From contig JBNGIS010024313.1 in NCBI GenBank assembly GCA_049999725.1, forward strand, positions 1-27,345: DNA of 27,345 bases. The letters run 5' to 3'. The notes under the pieces were generated by a model, which saw only the letters and a program-made list of their open reading frames with translations, made no database searches and had not been told where the DNA came from. The DNA is from Haplomitrium mnioides (taxonomy: Eukaryota; Marchantiophyta; Haplomitriopsida; Calobryales). Shown here piece after piece: positions 9,819 through 18,602 of this stretch. How positions within the stretch are numbered: the first letter of the stretch is position 1; each line of letters begins with the position of its first letter. Made by a program: the position numbers and the translations under genes.

Positions 9819-10573
9819 ATGGATGCTAACTCCAGCAGCCTTGAAGAAGAAGTGTGGATGATAGCAAAGTTGGAAGAGCTTCAAGCAGCTCTTATAGTAA
9901 GCCAGCAACAAACAAACATGTTAATGGCAGAAATGGTGAAAATGCGACTACAACAAGAAAGTGGAGAAGGAAGTCGGGAGACGTTACTTCAAAAAACGAG
10001 TAAGTCGTGCAAAGTAGAGCTCTATGAAGGAAGTCGCACAATTGGCATCGTAGAAGGATGGGTTTTATCAAATGGAGGTTCACATATCATATTATCCAAA
10101 TGCTTCAGATTTGGAGAAAGGATTGTTTGCAAGATCATTCTTAACAGAGCATGCATCAATATGGCTACAAGGAACAGAAAAATACATGAGGAGAAAAACT
10201 TTTGTGGAGCAGTTTAAAAGAAGGTTTGCTCCAAAATTTTGAAGCGGCGGATTCTATATTGACCGCAAGAACAAAGCTTTGGGAGTTGGAGCAGCAAGGA
10301 AGTGCTACAAGATATATTGAGGAATTTTGAAGCTTGCAAGTTCAAATCGAAGATATGAGTCCAGCAGAAGCCCTTGACAAAATTTTTCAAGGGTTAAAGA
10401 GAAAGATTAAAAGAGAAGTTATGATGCACAACCCAAAAGACGTAAATGAAGCCATTTCATTTGCTCAACGAATTGAAGAGACACTAAGAATTGTGCAAAT
10501 TGGAGGAAACTATGGCCCCCATGACTATAGAGTTGGGGAATATAAGAAGAAGAGAATTTCATCGCCCAAATCA

Positions 10574-10959
10574 TGAACAAGGGGGACCACAACACACTAA
10601 TGAAAAGAGGATGGATGATCAACAAGAAACTCAAACATGCTACAATTGTGGTCGGGTAGGACACATTGCACCAAATTGTAGAGCAGTGCAGCGCAATCAA
10701 GAGCGAGTATTTTGGCNNNNNNNNNNNNNNNNNNNNNNNNNNNNNNNNNNNNNNNNNNNNNNNNNNNNNNNNNNNNNNNNNNNNNNNNNNNNNNNNNNNN
10801 NNNNNNNNNNNNNNNNTGAACAAGGGGGACCACAACACACTAATGAAAAGAGGATGGATGATCAACAAGAAACTCAAACATGCTACAATTGTGGTCGGGT
10901 AGGACACATTGCACCAAATTGTAGAGCAATGCGGCGCAATCAAGGGCAAGTATTTTGGC
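10574..10959. repeat. 143-bp duplicate flanking an assembly gap, zinc knuckle counted twice
   Basis: 10574-10716 and 10817-10959 are both 143 bp, begin TGAACAAGGGGGACCACAAC and end TATTTTGGC. They differ at four positions, all in the last 30 bp. One copy ends exactly where the 100 N begin and the other starts exactly where they end. This is the pattern of two overlapping contig ends that were not merged, so the real element probably has one zinc knuckle and no gap. A true tandem duplication cannot be excluded. Confidence 0.85.
10717..10816. other. assembly gap (100 N) inside gag of A
   Basis: Exactly 100 N between the two near-identical 143-bp copies; the true length may be zero or negative. 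Confidence 0.99.
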
Positions 10960-11047
10960 GGCCTCTCCATAATATCAACAATGAAAGGGATGAAGAAGGT
11001 TAGAGAAATGATGGGCACCAGTAAAAAAACCTTGTGGTTTTGCTAGG

Positions 11048-11440
11048 ATGAAGAAGAAAGGCAAGGAAAGCATCTATTATATAGAAAAACAAAAAAATGG
11101 AGGGTTAATTGTGGTTGATGGATGGATGGAAGGATCTACAATAAGAGTTTTGGTGGACTCCGGAGCAGAAGAAGATTACTTATCACAAGCGATAGCATTG
11201 AAGTTGAAGTTGCCCCTTGAAAAAGAAGAGCACGAAGTGGTGGAAATGGCAAATGGCCAAAGCAAATCTATTGAACTACTATCTCAAAGTATAGCTTTAC
11301 ACATGGGTAACTATAAAGAGAAGTTGGAGTGGAAGATCACAACATTGGCAAGATATGACATTATTCTTGAAATGAAGTGGTTACAAAGATATAATCCGCA
11401 AGTAGATTGGAGAAAGAAGACACTCACAACTTCTCAATAG
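11048..11440 (+). pseudogene. Element A retropepsin-type protease region
   Basis: The open frame reads IRVLVDSGAEEDYLS, with the catalytic Asp-Ser-Gly-Ala at 11156-11167. It continues with ATG-like flap residues (VVEMANGQ) and YDIILEMKWLQRYNPQVDW, the usual second landmark in which family members read YDVILGMDWL; here Gly is Glu and Asp is Lys. The frame ends in a stop (TAG) before the RT linker. As a module it is the best preserved part of A, but it is separated from gag by stops. The enzyme would cut the Gag-Pol polyprotein. Confidence 0.85.
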
Positions 11441-11458
11441 AAGATTTGGGGAGATCGA

Positions 11459-12960
11459 GTGCGATCTCATTCAAGACACCTACTCTTATATGTGATTGGA
11501 GCAAATGCAATCAAAAAGCAAGATATGGTGTTTTTTAGACTCATACATGAGCTCACTATTGACAATGAGGACTCAAACCATAATATTCCACATGAATTTC
11601 AAGGTGTTTTGAAGGAGTTTAATGATGTTTTTCCCAATGAATTGCCCAAGGGTTTGCATCCAAAACGATGCATTGATCACAAGATTGAGGACATTCCAAG
11701 AAGTACTCCACATTGCACAGCACCATATCGTTTGCCTCCTCATGAACTGGAGGAATGTAAATCTCATATTACGGAATTGTTGGAAAAAGGACTCATTAAA
11801 CTAAGCATTTCTTCTTATGGTGCACCAGTACTCTTTGTGAAAAAGAAGGATGGAGTATGAGGATGTGCATTGACTATCGAGCACTCAATCAACAAACGGT
11901 GAAAATTAAATATCCATTGCCAAGGATGGATGACTTATTTGATCAACTTCAAGGAGCAAATTACTTTACAAAATTGGACTTGAGAAGCGGATACAATCAA
12001 ATCTGAATCGCGGAAGGTGATGTGCAAAAAACAACGTTTTGAAGTCGATACATGCATTTTGAATATCTTATTATGCCTTTTGGATCAACCAATGCTTCTG
12101 CAACATTTATGGATCTTATGAATGATATTTTTTGATCTTATTTGGATAAGTTTGTTATTGTCTTTTTGGATGATATTCTCATTTACAATAAGAGTCTTCA
12201 AGAGCATCAACAACATCTTCATACAGTATTAAAGGTACTTTGGAGCCATAAGCTATATGTAAAGATGTCTAAATGTTTAATTGAAAAGAGGGAGGTTGAC
12301 TACTTGGGTTATCGTGTAAGTGCATCAGGAATCCAATTTATGGATAAGAAGGTGGAGGCAATTGAAAAGTGGGAAGCTCCTAGTGATCAAGTACAACTAA
12401 GAGGGTTCTTGGAGCTAACCGGGTTTTATCGTCGATTTGTGAAAGGTTTTGCACAAATAGAAGAACTATTAACAAACTTGCTCAAGAAAAGTCATATATG
12501 GTCATGAGGAGCTGCAGAAGAGTTGGCATTTCAAGCATTGAAGAAATCACTTCTTCATGCTCCTATTCTTAAATGGTATGATTCTAAATGACCAATCAAA
12601 CTTTTGGTAGATGCATCAAGAAAGGCTATTGGTGGAGTGTTGCAACAAGAATGGGAGGATGGTTGGCATCCTATTGCCTTCTTTTCTAAGAAGTTGAGCG
12701 ACACTGAGAAAAACTACCACACTACGGAGCGGGAAGAATTGGCGATTGTGCTATTAACCAAACATTGGAAGCATTATTTGGGAGATAAGGAGTTTATTGT
12801 TGAAACCAACCATAAACCTCTAATCTATCTAGAAACTCAAAAGGAGCTCTCAAAACGACAAATTTGTTGGGCGGAGTGGCGACAACGGTTCTATATGAAG
12901 ATGGTCTATGTGGAAGGAAAACAAAAAATTGCAGATGCCTTGAGTTGCATACCTCAACTC
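11459..12960 (+). pseudogene. Element A reverse transcriptase and RNase H, interrupted by TGA stops
   Basis: The linker and RT N-terminus ([41 protein letters not shown]) run to 11857, where a frameshift moves to frame 1. From there RT and RNase H stay in one frame: [38 protein letters not shown], active site FLDD at 12163-12174, VDYLGYRVSASGI, LTGFYRRFVKGFA. RNase H has LLVDAS, the EREELAIV Glu, and VETNHKPL, where the usual third Asp (TDHKPL) is Asn. Five stops at 12004, 12040, 12133, 12505 and 12589 are all TGA. The first three fall where the family has Arg, as expected from CGA to TGA. The RT catalytic pair is intact; the protein is not. Confidence 0.92.
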
Positions 12961-13755
12961 AACATCTTGTTAGAAATCACAATTCATCTTACTTGGTGGA
13001 CAAAAATGCTGGCTGCAACAAAAGAAGATGAGGAGATCATTGCCACACAACAAAAGAATCTAGTAAAAGAGGTGAGAGGCTTGATTTTCTTCCAAGGCAA
13101 GTTATGGGTTCCTAATAGTGTTAAGCTTTGCTCTAAGGTTTTGCATGAAGCACATGATTTAGCAATCAGTGGATATGTTGGAATTGAGAAAACTTTGGAC
13201 AATCTTTAACGAGTCTATTATTGGTCTAAGATGCATTAAGATGTAGAGACCTATGTTCGGAGTTGTTTGGCTTGTCAACAAAACAAAGTGACCAACCTTA
13301 AACGTGGAGATTTATTACAACCGTTGCCGATCCCAAATCGGCGATGGGAACATGTGAGTATGGATATTGTGTGTGAGCTACCACGTACTTCTACGGGTTA
13401 TGATGCTATTGTTGTGTTTTATCACTGACTACCAAATCAGTGACAACATCGGAGTTAGCACGAATTTATTTGGAAGCTGTCTACCCTCATCATGTATCTC
13501 CAAAGTGATTATCTCCGACCGCGACACTCAATTTACCAACATGTTTTGGTGCATAATATTTAGTCTTCTCAAAACCAAATTGGCTATGTCCAATGCTTAT
13601 CACTCTCAATTGGATGGTCAAACTGAACGGGCCAACCGCACCATTGAAGACATGTTGCGGGCTTTTACTTTGGAAGAACAAGAAGAATGGGATTGGTTGC
13701 TACCTCTTGTGGAGTTCTTTTACAATAATTCCATCAACAGCTCTACATGAGCCAC
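12961..13755 (+). pseudogene. Element A integrase, zinc-binding and catalytic core, broken
   Basis: The HHCC zinc region spans LHEAHDLAISGYVGIEKTL and RSCLACQQNK (about 13140-13285). It contains TAA stops at 13207 and 13237 where Gln is expected. The core starts WEHVSMDIVCELPRTSTGYD (first catalytic Asp). Frameshifts near 13428 and 13505 follow. Then VIISDRDTQF (second Asp), AYHSQLDGQTERANRTIEDM (Glu in QTERAN) and LLPLVEFFYNNS. All three D,D-35-E residues remain. TGA at 13748-13750 lies just before ATLFFLMYGEHP. Confidence 0.9.
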
Positions 13756-13765
13756 ACTTTTCTTT

Positions 13766-14407
13766 TTGATGTATGGTGAGCATCCAACTACTCTATCTAA
13801 TCTTCATCTTGCATCGACCTCTAAGAGTCCAGCTACCAATGATTTCCTCCATCGGCTACACCATGGCATACAACGTGCCAAGGAAAAACTTGAAGTCGCT
13901 TGTAATCGCCAAAAACAATATGCCGATGCTCATCGTCGTGAAGTGACCTTTGCTATAGGTGACCAGGTATGGCTCTCTACATCCAATCTTCCTTTGCTTC
14001 GCTCTCATAAGCTATCTGCTCGCTTTATTGGACCATTTGCTATTTCTGCTCGTATCGGTGAAGTGGCCTATCAACTTGTTTTACCTCCTTACATGAAGAT
14101 TCATCCGGTCTTTCATGTCTCTTTATTACATGCTTTTGTCCCTCGCTCTACCACCTTCTTTTGTAGCCAAGAACCCTCTCTACCACCTGAGCTTATTGAT
14201 GGTCATGAGGAATTTGAGGTGGAACAACTCTTGAAGAAATGCACGTGTCGTCGAGGCCATCGTGAAATTGTGGAGTACTCAGTTTGTTAGAAAGGCTACC
14301 CTCTTTATGAAGCTACTTGGGAACCATTGGAGAATTTGGCCAATGCCTCTGCACTTGTTCACTCTTTTGAGAACTCTCTTACTCGTAATGAGGACGTTGC
14401 CTCTTAA
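13766..14407 (+). pseudogene. Element A integrase C-terminal domain and chromodomain
   Basis: The open frame begins MMYGEHPTTLSNLH and includes the GPY/F-type module (FAIGDQVWLSTSNL, LSARFIGPFAI, LPPYMKIHPVFHVS). It ends in a chromodomain: GHEEFEVEQLLKKCTCRRG, KGYPLYEATWEPLENL, and stop TAA at 14405. A TAG at 14288-14290 sits where HP1-type chromodomains have the cage Trp before KGYP. The GPF motif plus chromodomain identifies A as a chromovirus. Chromodomains of this group are thought to direct integration to heterochromatin. The TAA overlaps the start of the polypurine tract, as is common. Confidence 0.93.
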
Positions 14408-14420
14408 AAAGGAGGAGGAT
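14406..14420 (+). other. polypurine tract of A
   Basis: AAAAAGGAGGAGGAT lies directly before the TG of the 3' LTR and would prime plus-strand DNA synthesis. Confidence 0.85.
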
Positions 14421-14459
14421 TGTAACAGTCACTAACTTTAGTAAGCCATAGCTAAAAAT

Positions 14460-14559
14460 NNNNNNNNNNNNNNNNNNNNNNNNNNNNNNNNNNNNNNNNN
14501 NNNNNNNNNNNNNNNNNNNNNNNNNNNNNNNNNNNNNNNNNNNNNNNNNNNNNNNNNNN
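14460..14559. other. assembly gap (100 N) in 3' LTR of A
   Basis: Exactly 100 N, placed immediately before a 50-bp tandem repeat. The assembler probably failed on the repeat, so the number of repeat units is uncertain. Confidence 0.99.
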
Positions 14560-14709
14560 AAGCAAAGAATTAAAGTAAAGAGAAGGTTCTAAAGATAAGG
14601 ACACGTGGCAAGCGGAGAATTAAAGTAAAGAGAAGGTTCTAAAGATAAGGACACGTGGCAAGCGGAGAATTAAAGTAAAGAGAAGGTTCTAAAGATAAGA
14701 ACATGTGGT
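14560..14709 (+). repeat. three 50-bp tandem units carrying ACACGTGGC
   Basis: Units start at 14560, 14610 and 14660, each AAGCGGAGAATTAAAGTAAA, GAGAAGGTTCTAAAGATAAG, then GACACGTGGC (the last degenerates to AACATGTGGT). The first two are almost identical. Further degenerate units follow to about 14765. The 5' LTR has only one such unit plus diverged ones, so the repeat number has changed between the two LTRs. Each intact unit carries an ABRE/G-box core. Confidence 0.9.
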
Positions 14710-15026
14710 AGAAGGAGAACTAAAGAGATGGAAGATTCTAAGGATAAGAACACATGGCAGAAGGAGAACAAAAGTACAGGGTGGTCCAATTAGAGTGAGA
14801 GAGAAAAGAGGGGTCCAATTAGAAGAGGATAGAAAGGGAACCAATATGGTTCCTCCACCTATGTAAGCAAAGTACTTTCTCTCAAGTATATAAAGATGGG
14901 AGAGTGCCTTGTTTGGCATATCTTACCTTGTGGGTTCTTGAAGTTATTGTGCGCTTCTCTTATACTAACTTGTATGTGTTGTACTTGTGCTAACTTGTGT
15001 GTGTAATGTGGGTGTGTAGTGTTACA

Positions 15027-15325
15027 CGGTGCTCCCTAAAGAAAAGTATTATGGTGAATGAAATCCTTCTCAAGATGATCCATCAAGGTCTTGTGAAGCT
15101 CTTTCAACTCTTGTGGCGGTAACAGATATATATGCCAATTATAAGAAGTATTTCATGTATCAACTCAATTGAAAAGGGTGTTCTTTTATCATTTGGCAAC
15201 CATTTTGACAAATTTTTTTGAAATATATCTACAAACTCCTTCATAATATCATCAATCATTGAGATCGGTAAAGATTTCCCTCCATTCTTATTCAAGTCTA
15301 CAATAGGCTTGATCCACACAGCAAA
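15027..15325 (-). pseudogene. Element B protease-RT linker and start of RT
   Basis: On the minus strand this reads IKPIVDLNKNGGKSLPISMI, DDIMKEFVDIFQKNLSK, then a stretch ending at GAPV at the insertion point of A. The same segment occurs in element C at about 20005-20300. A TAG just before GAPV is also present in C at 20284. The sequence stops at 15326, where LTR1 begins. It proves that the RT at 8587 and this piece were one molecule before A inserted. Confidence 0.85.
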
Positions 15326-15710
15326 TGTAGTAGTACAAGTATAAGGTTGTGCTATTTATAAGAAAATAGAGAGGAGTGAAGGAAGTTATAAAGAGTTATT
15401 TTTAAGGTTGAGATAAGATTGCTTGCTTTCAAAGTGACTTTTAGTGGAGAGTCACTTTTAGGGTTGAAATTAGAAGTGACTTGTAAGTGAAGAAAGAGGG
15501 ATGACACCCTCTTCTCTTGTATAAAAAGAAGGGCTTCTTAGCCCCACTCCTCATCTTGGAGTTCCTCTCAACTTGGTTTGGCTCTTTGGTTGCTTGGTTT
15601 TGGCTAGCACTCTTGGCTTTGGTTTGCTTATTGGCCTTGAGTTGTGTAACCCTATTAGAGTTATCTTGAAGTATTACTTATTTGGAAGTCGGTCTTTGAG
15701 TTCTTTTAAA
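15326..15710 (+). repeat. LTR1 (X family)
   Basis: Starts TGTAGTAGTACAAGTATAAG and ends GAGTTCTTTTAAA (the family end TTTTACA is mutated). At 385 bp it is shorter than LTR2 and LTR3 because one AGTCACTTTTGG sub-repeat is missing. A TATA-like TATAAAAAG lies near 15520. Confidence 0.88.
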
Positions 15711-15711
15711 T

Positions 15712-15724
15712 TGGTATCAGAGCC
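15712..15724 (+). other. primer-binding site of X1
   Basis: TGGTATCAGAGCC, matching the initiator Met tRNA 3' end, one base after LTR1. Confidence 0.9.
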
Positions 15725-15742
15725 ACAACTTGTTTTGGTGGA

Positions 15743-16096
15743 ATTGAGAATCAAGAAGCGAGGATGCAAACAATGCAAAAACAAATTGAACATCTTTCTT
15801 ACCTTCTAGAAGTTCAACTGCAAATAGGGAAGAGGGTTTATTTTCAAGAAGAAGAAAGTCATTTGCGGTTTCCCAAACCAAAAGCATATGATGGGAAGAC
15901 GGTTTCTAGCATATTTGAGAATTTCTTATTCAATTGCAAACAATATTTTGAGGCTACCAACATAAGAAATGATGGTCGAAGAATTCTATTTACTGCAAGT
16001 CAATTGGAGGGAGTGGCAAAAACTCAGTGGAAATATCAAATTGAGCAAGCTCAACGTAGAGTAGTTGCTCCAATTGCTTCTTGGCAAGACTTCAAA
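15743..16096 (+). pseudogene. X1 gag, N-terminal part, truncated
   Basis: Aligns with the gag of C from its first residues. The ATG of C (18603) corresponds to ATT at 15743 here, so the start codon is lost; the first usable ATG is 15764. Residues include QIEHLSYLLEVQLQ, RFPKPKAYDGKTV, NCKQYFEAT and RRILFTASQLEGVAKTQW. It stops being gag-like at about 16096, where an internal deletion joins it to the end of RT. The capsid C-terminal half and the zinc knuckle are missing. Confidence 0.85.
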
Positions 16097-16600
16097 TATA
16101 TTTGCTAGGCAAAGAGGTCAACTTTCAATGAACCAAAAAAGAGAAAGTGGCATTTCAATAGCTCAAAGATGCAGTTTCTTCCCATCCTATTCTAAAGCCA
16201 TATGATCTAAAAGAACATTGTATAGTTGATTTTGATGCTTCTAAATTTGCTATTAGAGCAATTTTATAGTAAGAGTTTGAGAATGGACTTCATCCAATTG
16301 CCTTCATGTCATGTCGAATAAATACGGCAGAGAGAAATTACTTTATAAGGGATTGAGAGCAATTGGCAATGGTTTATGCTACCAAATTATGGAGACACTA
16401 TTTTTTTAGAAGACCTATGCTCATGCGCACAGATCACAAGCCATTGTTGCAAGCAATCCACTTGGAAATATGACAAGTCGTCATCACCGATGGGAGGATC
16501 AATTGCAACTCTTCGATATCAAGCTAGAGTACGTCTTAGAAGGTTTCACACCATTTATGATGCATTGTCAAGAAGGCCAGATCATTGAGTAAATATAATG
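16097..16600 (+). pseudogene. X1 RNase H remnant
   Basis: Starts within the family's LLGKEIKFQ segment (here TTTGCTAGGCAAAGAGG). It continues with VDFDASKFAI (RNase H Asp kept), HPIAFMS, AERNYF, DHKPLLQ and the tether before integrase. Stops (TAG, TAA near 16268) and frameshifts occur. It is joined directly to gag, so about 2 kb (rest of gag, protease, RT) is absent relative to C. Confidence 0.85.
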
Positions 16601-18113
16601 AAGGTCGCTAACATTAGTATATTACATTTGGATGAGACAACTAGTGGGAGTTTTTGCCAAAAGCTACAAGAATATGTTTTTTTAGTCTTGTTCGGGCACG
16701 ATTGGCCGTCAACGATAGTAAGAATCATTCTTTTTTCATTTAAGATGGTATTCTATATCAAGGCTATCAAATATATGTTGCACATGATGATACACTTTGA
16801 ATTGCTCATTTACAAGAAGCACATAACATTCTTATCTCAGGGCCTCTTGGAGGAGATAAAACTAGAGAGTTGCTTCATGGCACTTGGTGGTAGCCTAACT
16901 TGGCTTAAGATGTTCATGGTTTTGTTTGTTTGTGTGAAAATTGTCAACGAAACAAAGCTTCAAATAAAAAACTAGTAGGACTTCTTTAACCACTACCTAT
17001 TCTTAGTGCTTGTTGGGAACATGTAAGTTTGGATCTTGTCACTTTACTTCCAGCTACGTCTCATAGGTTTAATGCCATTGTGGTGTTTGTAGACAAACTC
17101 AACAAGCAAATTTATATAGCACTGACGGTGGATACATTAGATGCACCACAATTGGCAAAAATTTACTTTGATATTGTCTTCCGTCATCATGGAATGCCCA
17201 AGGTGTTAATATCTGATAGGGATCCGCGTTTCACCAAAAAGTTTTGGCGAGAGTTGCTCAAACTTTTAGGCACCAAAATCTTGATGTCTACTACTTATCA
17301 TCCTCAAATAGATGGGCAAATAGAGCGTGCTAATTGCACTGTGGAGGATATGCTTTGCATGTTCATCAATGCTCATCAGACCGGTTGGGATATTTTCTTA
17401 CCGACTCTAGAGTTTTCCTACAACAACTCCAAACAAGCAAGTACTGGGTTTTCTCTTTTTTTTTTCTTAATTCAAGTCAACATCCTCTTGTTACCAATGG
17501 TTTGCTTTCTCTCTCTTCTTCCAATGTTCCAAGTATTTCTACTTTTTTGTCTCATTTATCTTCTTCCTTGCAAGATGCTCGCAACCATCTTACTGTTGCT
17601 CAAAAACGGCAAAAATAGTATGTCGATAGCTATCATTGTGATTGCTCTTACGTTTTAGATGACCAAAATATGTTATATACTCATGATCTCCCATTTTCTT
17701 TAGATACTCAAGTCCGTAAATTATCTCTTGCTTGGATTGGTCCTTTCTCTATTTCTCAAGTTAGTTTTCGCGTTGCTTATAAACTCGGACTTCCTCTTCA
17801 TATGAAGACTCATCTTGTGTTTCATGTCTCTAAACTTAAGCCTTTTATTCCTAGTCCATCTTCCTTTCCAAATTGTGTTCAACTTCCCCCTCTAGCTATT
17901 GTTTTTGATGATCATGAAGAATTTGAAGTGGACTATATTTTGGCAAAAAGAGTTATCAAACCAAAGCAGAGACCACAAGTTCAGTATAAGGTTTTGTGGA
18001 ATGGCTATCCACTTTATAATGCTACTTGGAATCCTTCTTCAAATCTTGAGAATGATCAAGAGGCTATTCAAATATTTGAAAGTTGCGGCAGTGACGAGGA
18101 AGCTATCAATTAA
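16601..18113 (+). pseudogene. X1 integrase and chromodomain, broken
   Basis: Fragments of the HHCC region run to about 16975. The core follows at 17029-17658 with MDLVTLLPA (Asp), VLISDRDPRFTKKFW (Asp), YHPQIDGQIERANCTVEDM (Glu) and FLPTLEFSYNNSKQ. A frameshift near 17440 follows and the C-terminal domain resumes at 17670 with SLDTQVRKLSLAWIGPFSIS and LHMKTHLVFHVSKLKPF. The chromodomain is DDHEEFEVDYILAKRVI, KVLWNGYPLYNATWNP, with the cage Trp retained. Stop at 18111-18113, then an A/G-rich tract before LTR2. Confidence 0.88.
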
Positions 18114-18142
18114 AAGGCAAGGATTCATTTGTACTTCTACCC

Positions 18143-18571
18143 TATAATAGTACAAGCAAAAGGTTGTGCTATTTATAAGAAAATAGAGAGGAGTGAAGGA
18201 AGTGGTAGTGAGTCACTTTTAGGGTTAAGATTAGATTACTTGCCTTTGAAATCTTTTTTGGTGGAGAGTCACTTTTAAGTTACTTGCATTCGAAGTCACT
18301 TTTGGTAGAGAGTTACTTTTAAGGCTGAAATAAGAAGTGACTTGTAAGTGAAGAAAGAGGAATGACACCTTCTTCTCTTGTATAAATAGAAGAGCTTCTT
18401 AGCCCCACCTCTTATTCTGGAGTTCCTCTCAATTCGGTTTGGCTTTTTAGTTGCTTGGCTTTGGCTAGCACTCTTGACTTTGGTTTGCTTATTGGCTTTG
18501 AATTGTGTAACTCTTTTAAAGTTGTTTTGAAGTATTATTTATTTGGGAGTTGGTCTTTGAGTTCTTTTACA
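18143..18571 (+). repeat. LTR2 (X family), shared between X1 and C
   Basis: Starts TATAATAGTACAAGC (TG changed to TA) and ends GAGTTCTTTTACA. It aligns over its length with LTR3. TATAAATA lies at 18381-18388. It serves as 3' LTR of X1 and 5' LTR of C. Confidence 0.88.
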
Positions 18572-18572
18572 T

Positions 18573-18585
18573 TGGTATTAGAGCC
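18573..18585 (+). other. primer-binding site of C, mutated
   Basis: TGGTATTAGAGCC: one C-to-T change from the consensus initiator Met tRNA complement, one base after LTR2. Confidence 0.88.
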
Positions 18586-18602
18586 ACGTTCTTTTTGGTG
18601 GA

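Larger units (their letters stand above)
9819..11003 (+). pseudogene. Element A gag (capsid and nucleocapsid), broken
   Basis: The start at 9819 opens MDANSSSLEEEVWMIAKLEE, a charged coiled-coil-like N-terminus. A frameshift near 10066 moves the capsid part into frame 1 (VHISYYPNASDLEKGLFARS, ASIWLQGTEKY, FVEQFKRRF), which matches the retrotransposon gag family. A TGA follows at 10240, and another frame carries LWELEQQGSATRYIEEF and later SPAEALDKIFQGLK and NEAISFAQRIEE. The nucleocapsid zinc knuckle CYNCGRVGHIAPNC (C-x2-C-x4-H-x4-C) occurs at about 10640-10680 and again at about 10883-10923 because of a duplicated segment flanking a gap. Gag would form the particle and bind element RNA. At least three frame changes make it non-functional. 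Confidence 0.88.
8588..15026 (+). mobile_element. Chromovirus A: complete-length but inactive Ty3/gypsy LTR retrotransposon
   Basis: Structure in order: 5' LTR, Met-tRNA PBS, long leader, gag with zinc knuckle, protease, RT, RNase H, integrase, chromodomain, polypurine tract, 3' LTR, flanked by CGGTG duplications. This is the standard chromovirus order. It is about 6.44 kb including two 100-N gaps. Rough comparison of the last 245 bp or so of the two LTRs shows about 15 differences, so it is not a recent insertion. Gag, RT and integrase have stops and frameshifts. It inserted in the opposite orientation into the RT of element B and is less similar to B, X1 and C than these are to each other, so it is a separate family. 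Confidence 0.95.
14421..15026 (+). repeat. 3' LTR of element A (with gap)
   Basis: Starts TGTAACAGTCACTAACTTTAG and ends GTGTAGTGTTACA, like the 5' LTR. It contains a 100-N gap in the repeat-rich U3, three 50-bp tandem units, a TATATAAA box at 14887-14894 and the same U5. The 3' flank CGGTG (15027-15031) matches the 5' flank. Confidence 0.95.
5476..15325 (-). mobile_element. Chromovirus B (Ty3/gypsy), minus strand, 5'-truncated and split by element A
   Basis: Order on the minus strand is: protease-RT linker and start of RT (15325-15027), interruption by element A, then rest of RT, RNase H, integrase, chromodomain (8587-5945) and 3' LTR (5944-5476). It belongs to the same family as X1 and C on the plus strand: the RT N-terminal part, the RT active site, integrase, chromodomain and LTR all align by eye with C. 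Its gag, most of protease and 5' LTR are missing, because X-family LTR1 starts directly at 15326. The bases beyond the 3' LTR are GGTGA (plus, 5471-5475); the matching duplication was not found. Confidence 0.85.

Noticed and set aside
10491-11003. Gag protein with two zinc knuckles
   Set aside because: The second knuckle comes from the 143-bp copy that flanks the 100-N gap and is best explained by overlapping contig ends.
12004-12591. TGA reassigned as a sense codon in element A
   Set aside because: TAA and TAG stops and frameshifts also occur in the same element, and CGA-to-TGA decay explains the pattern without a changed code.
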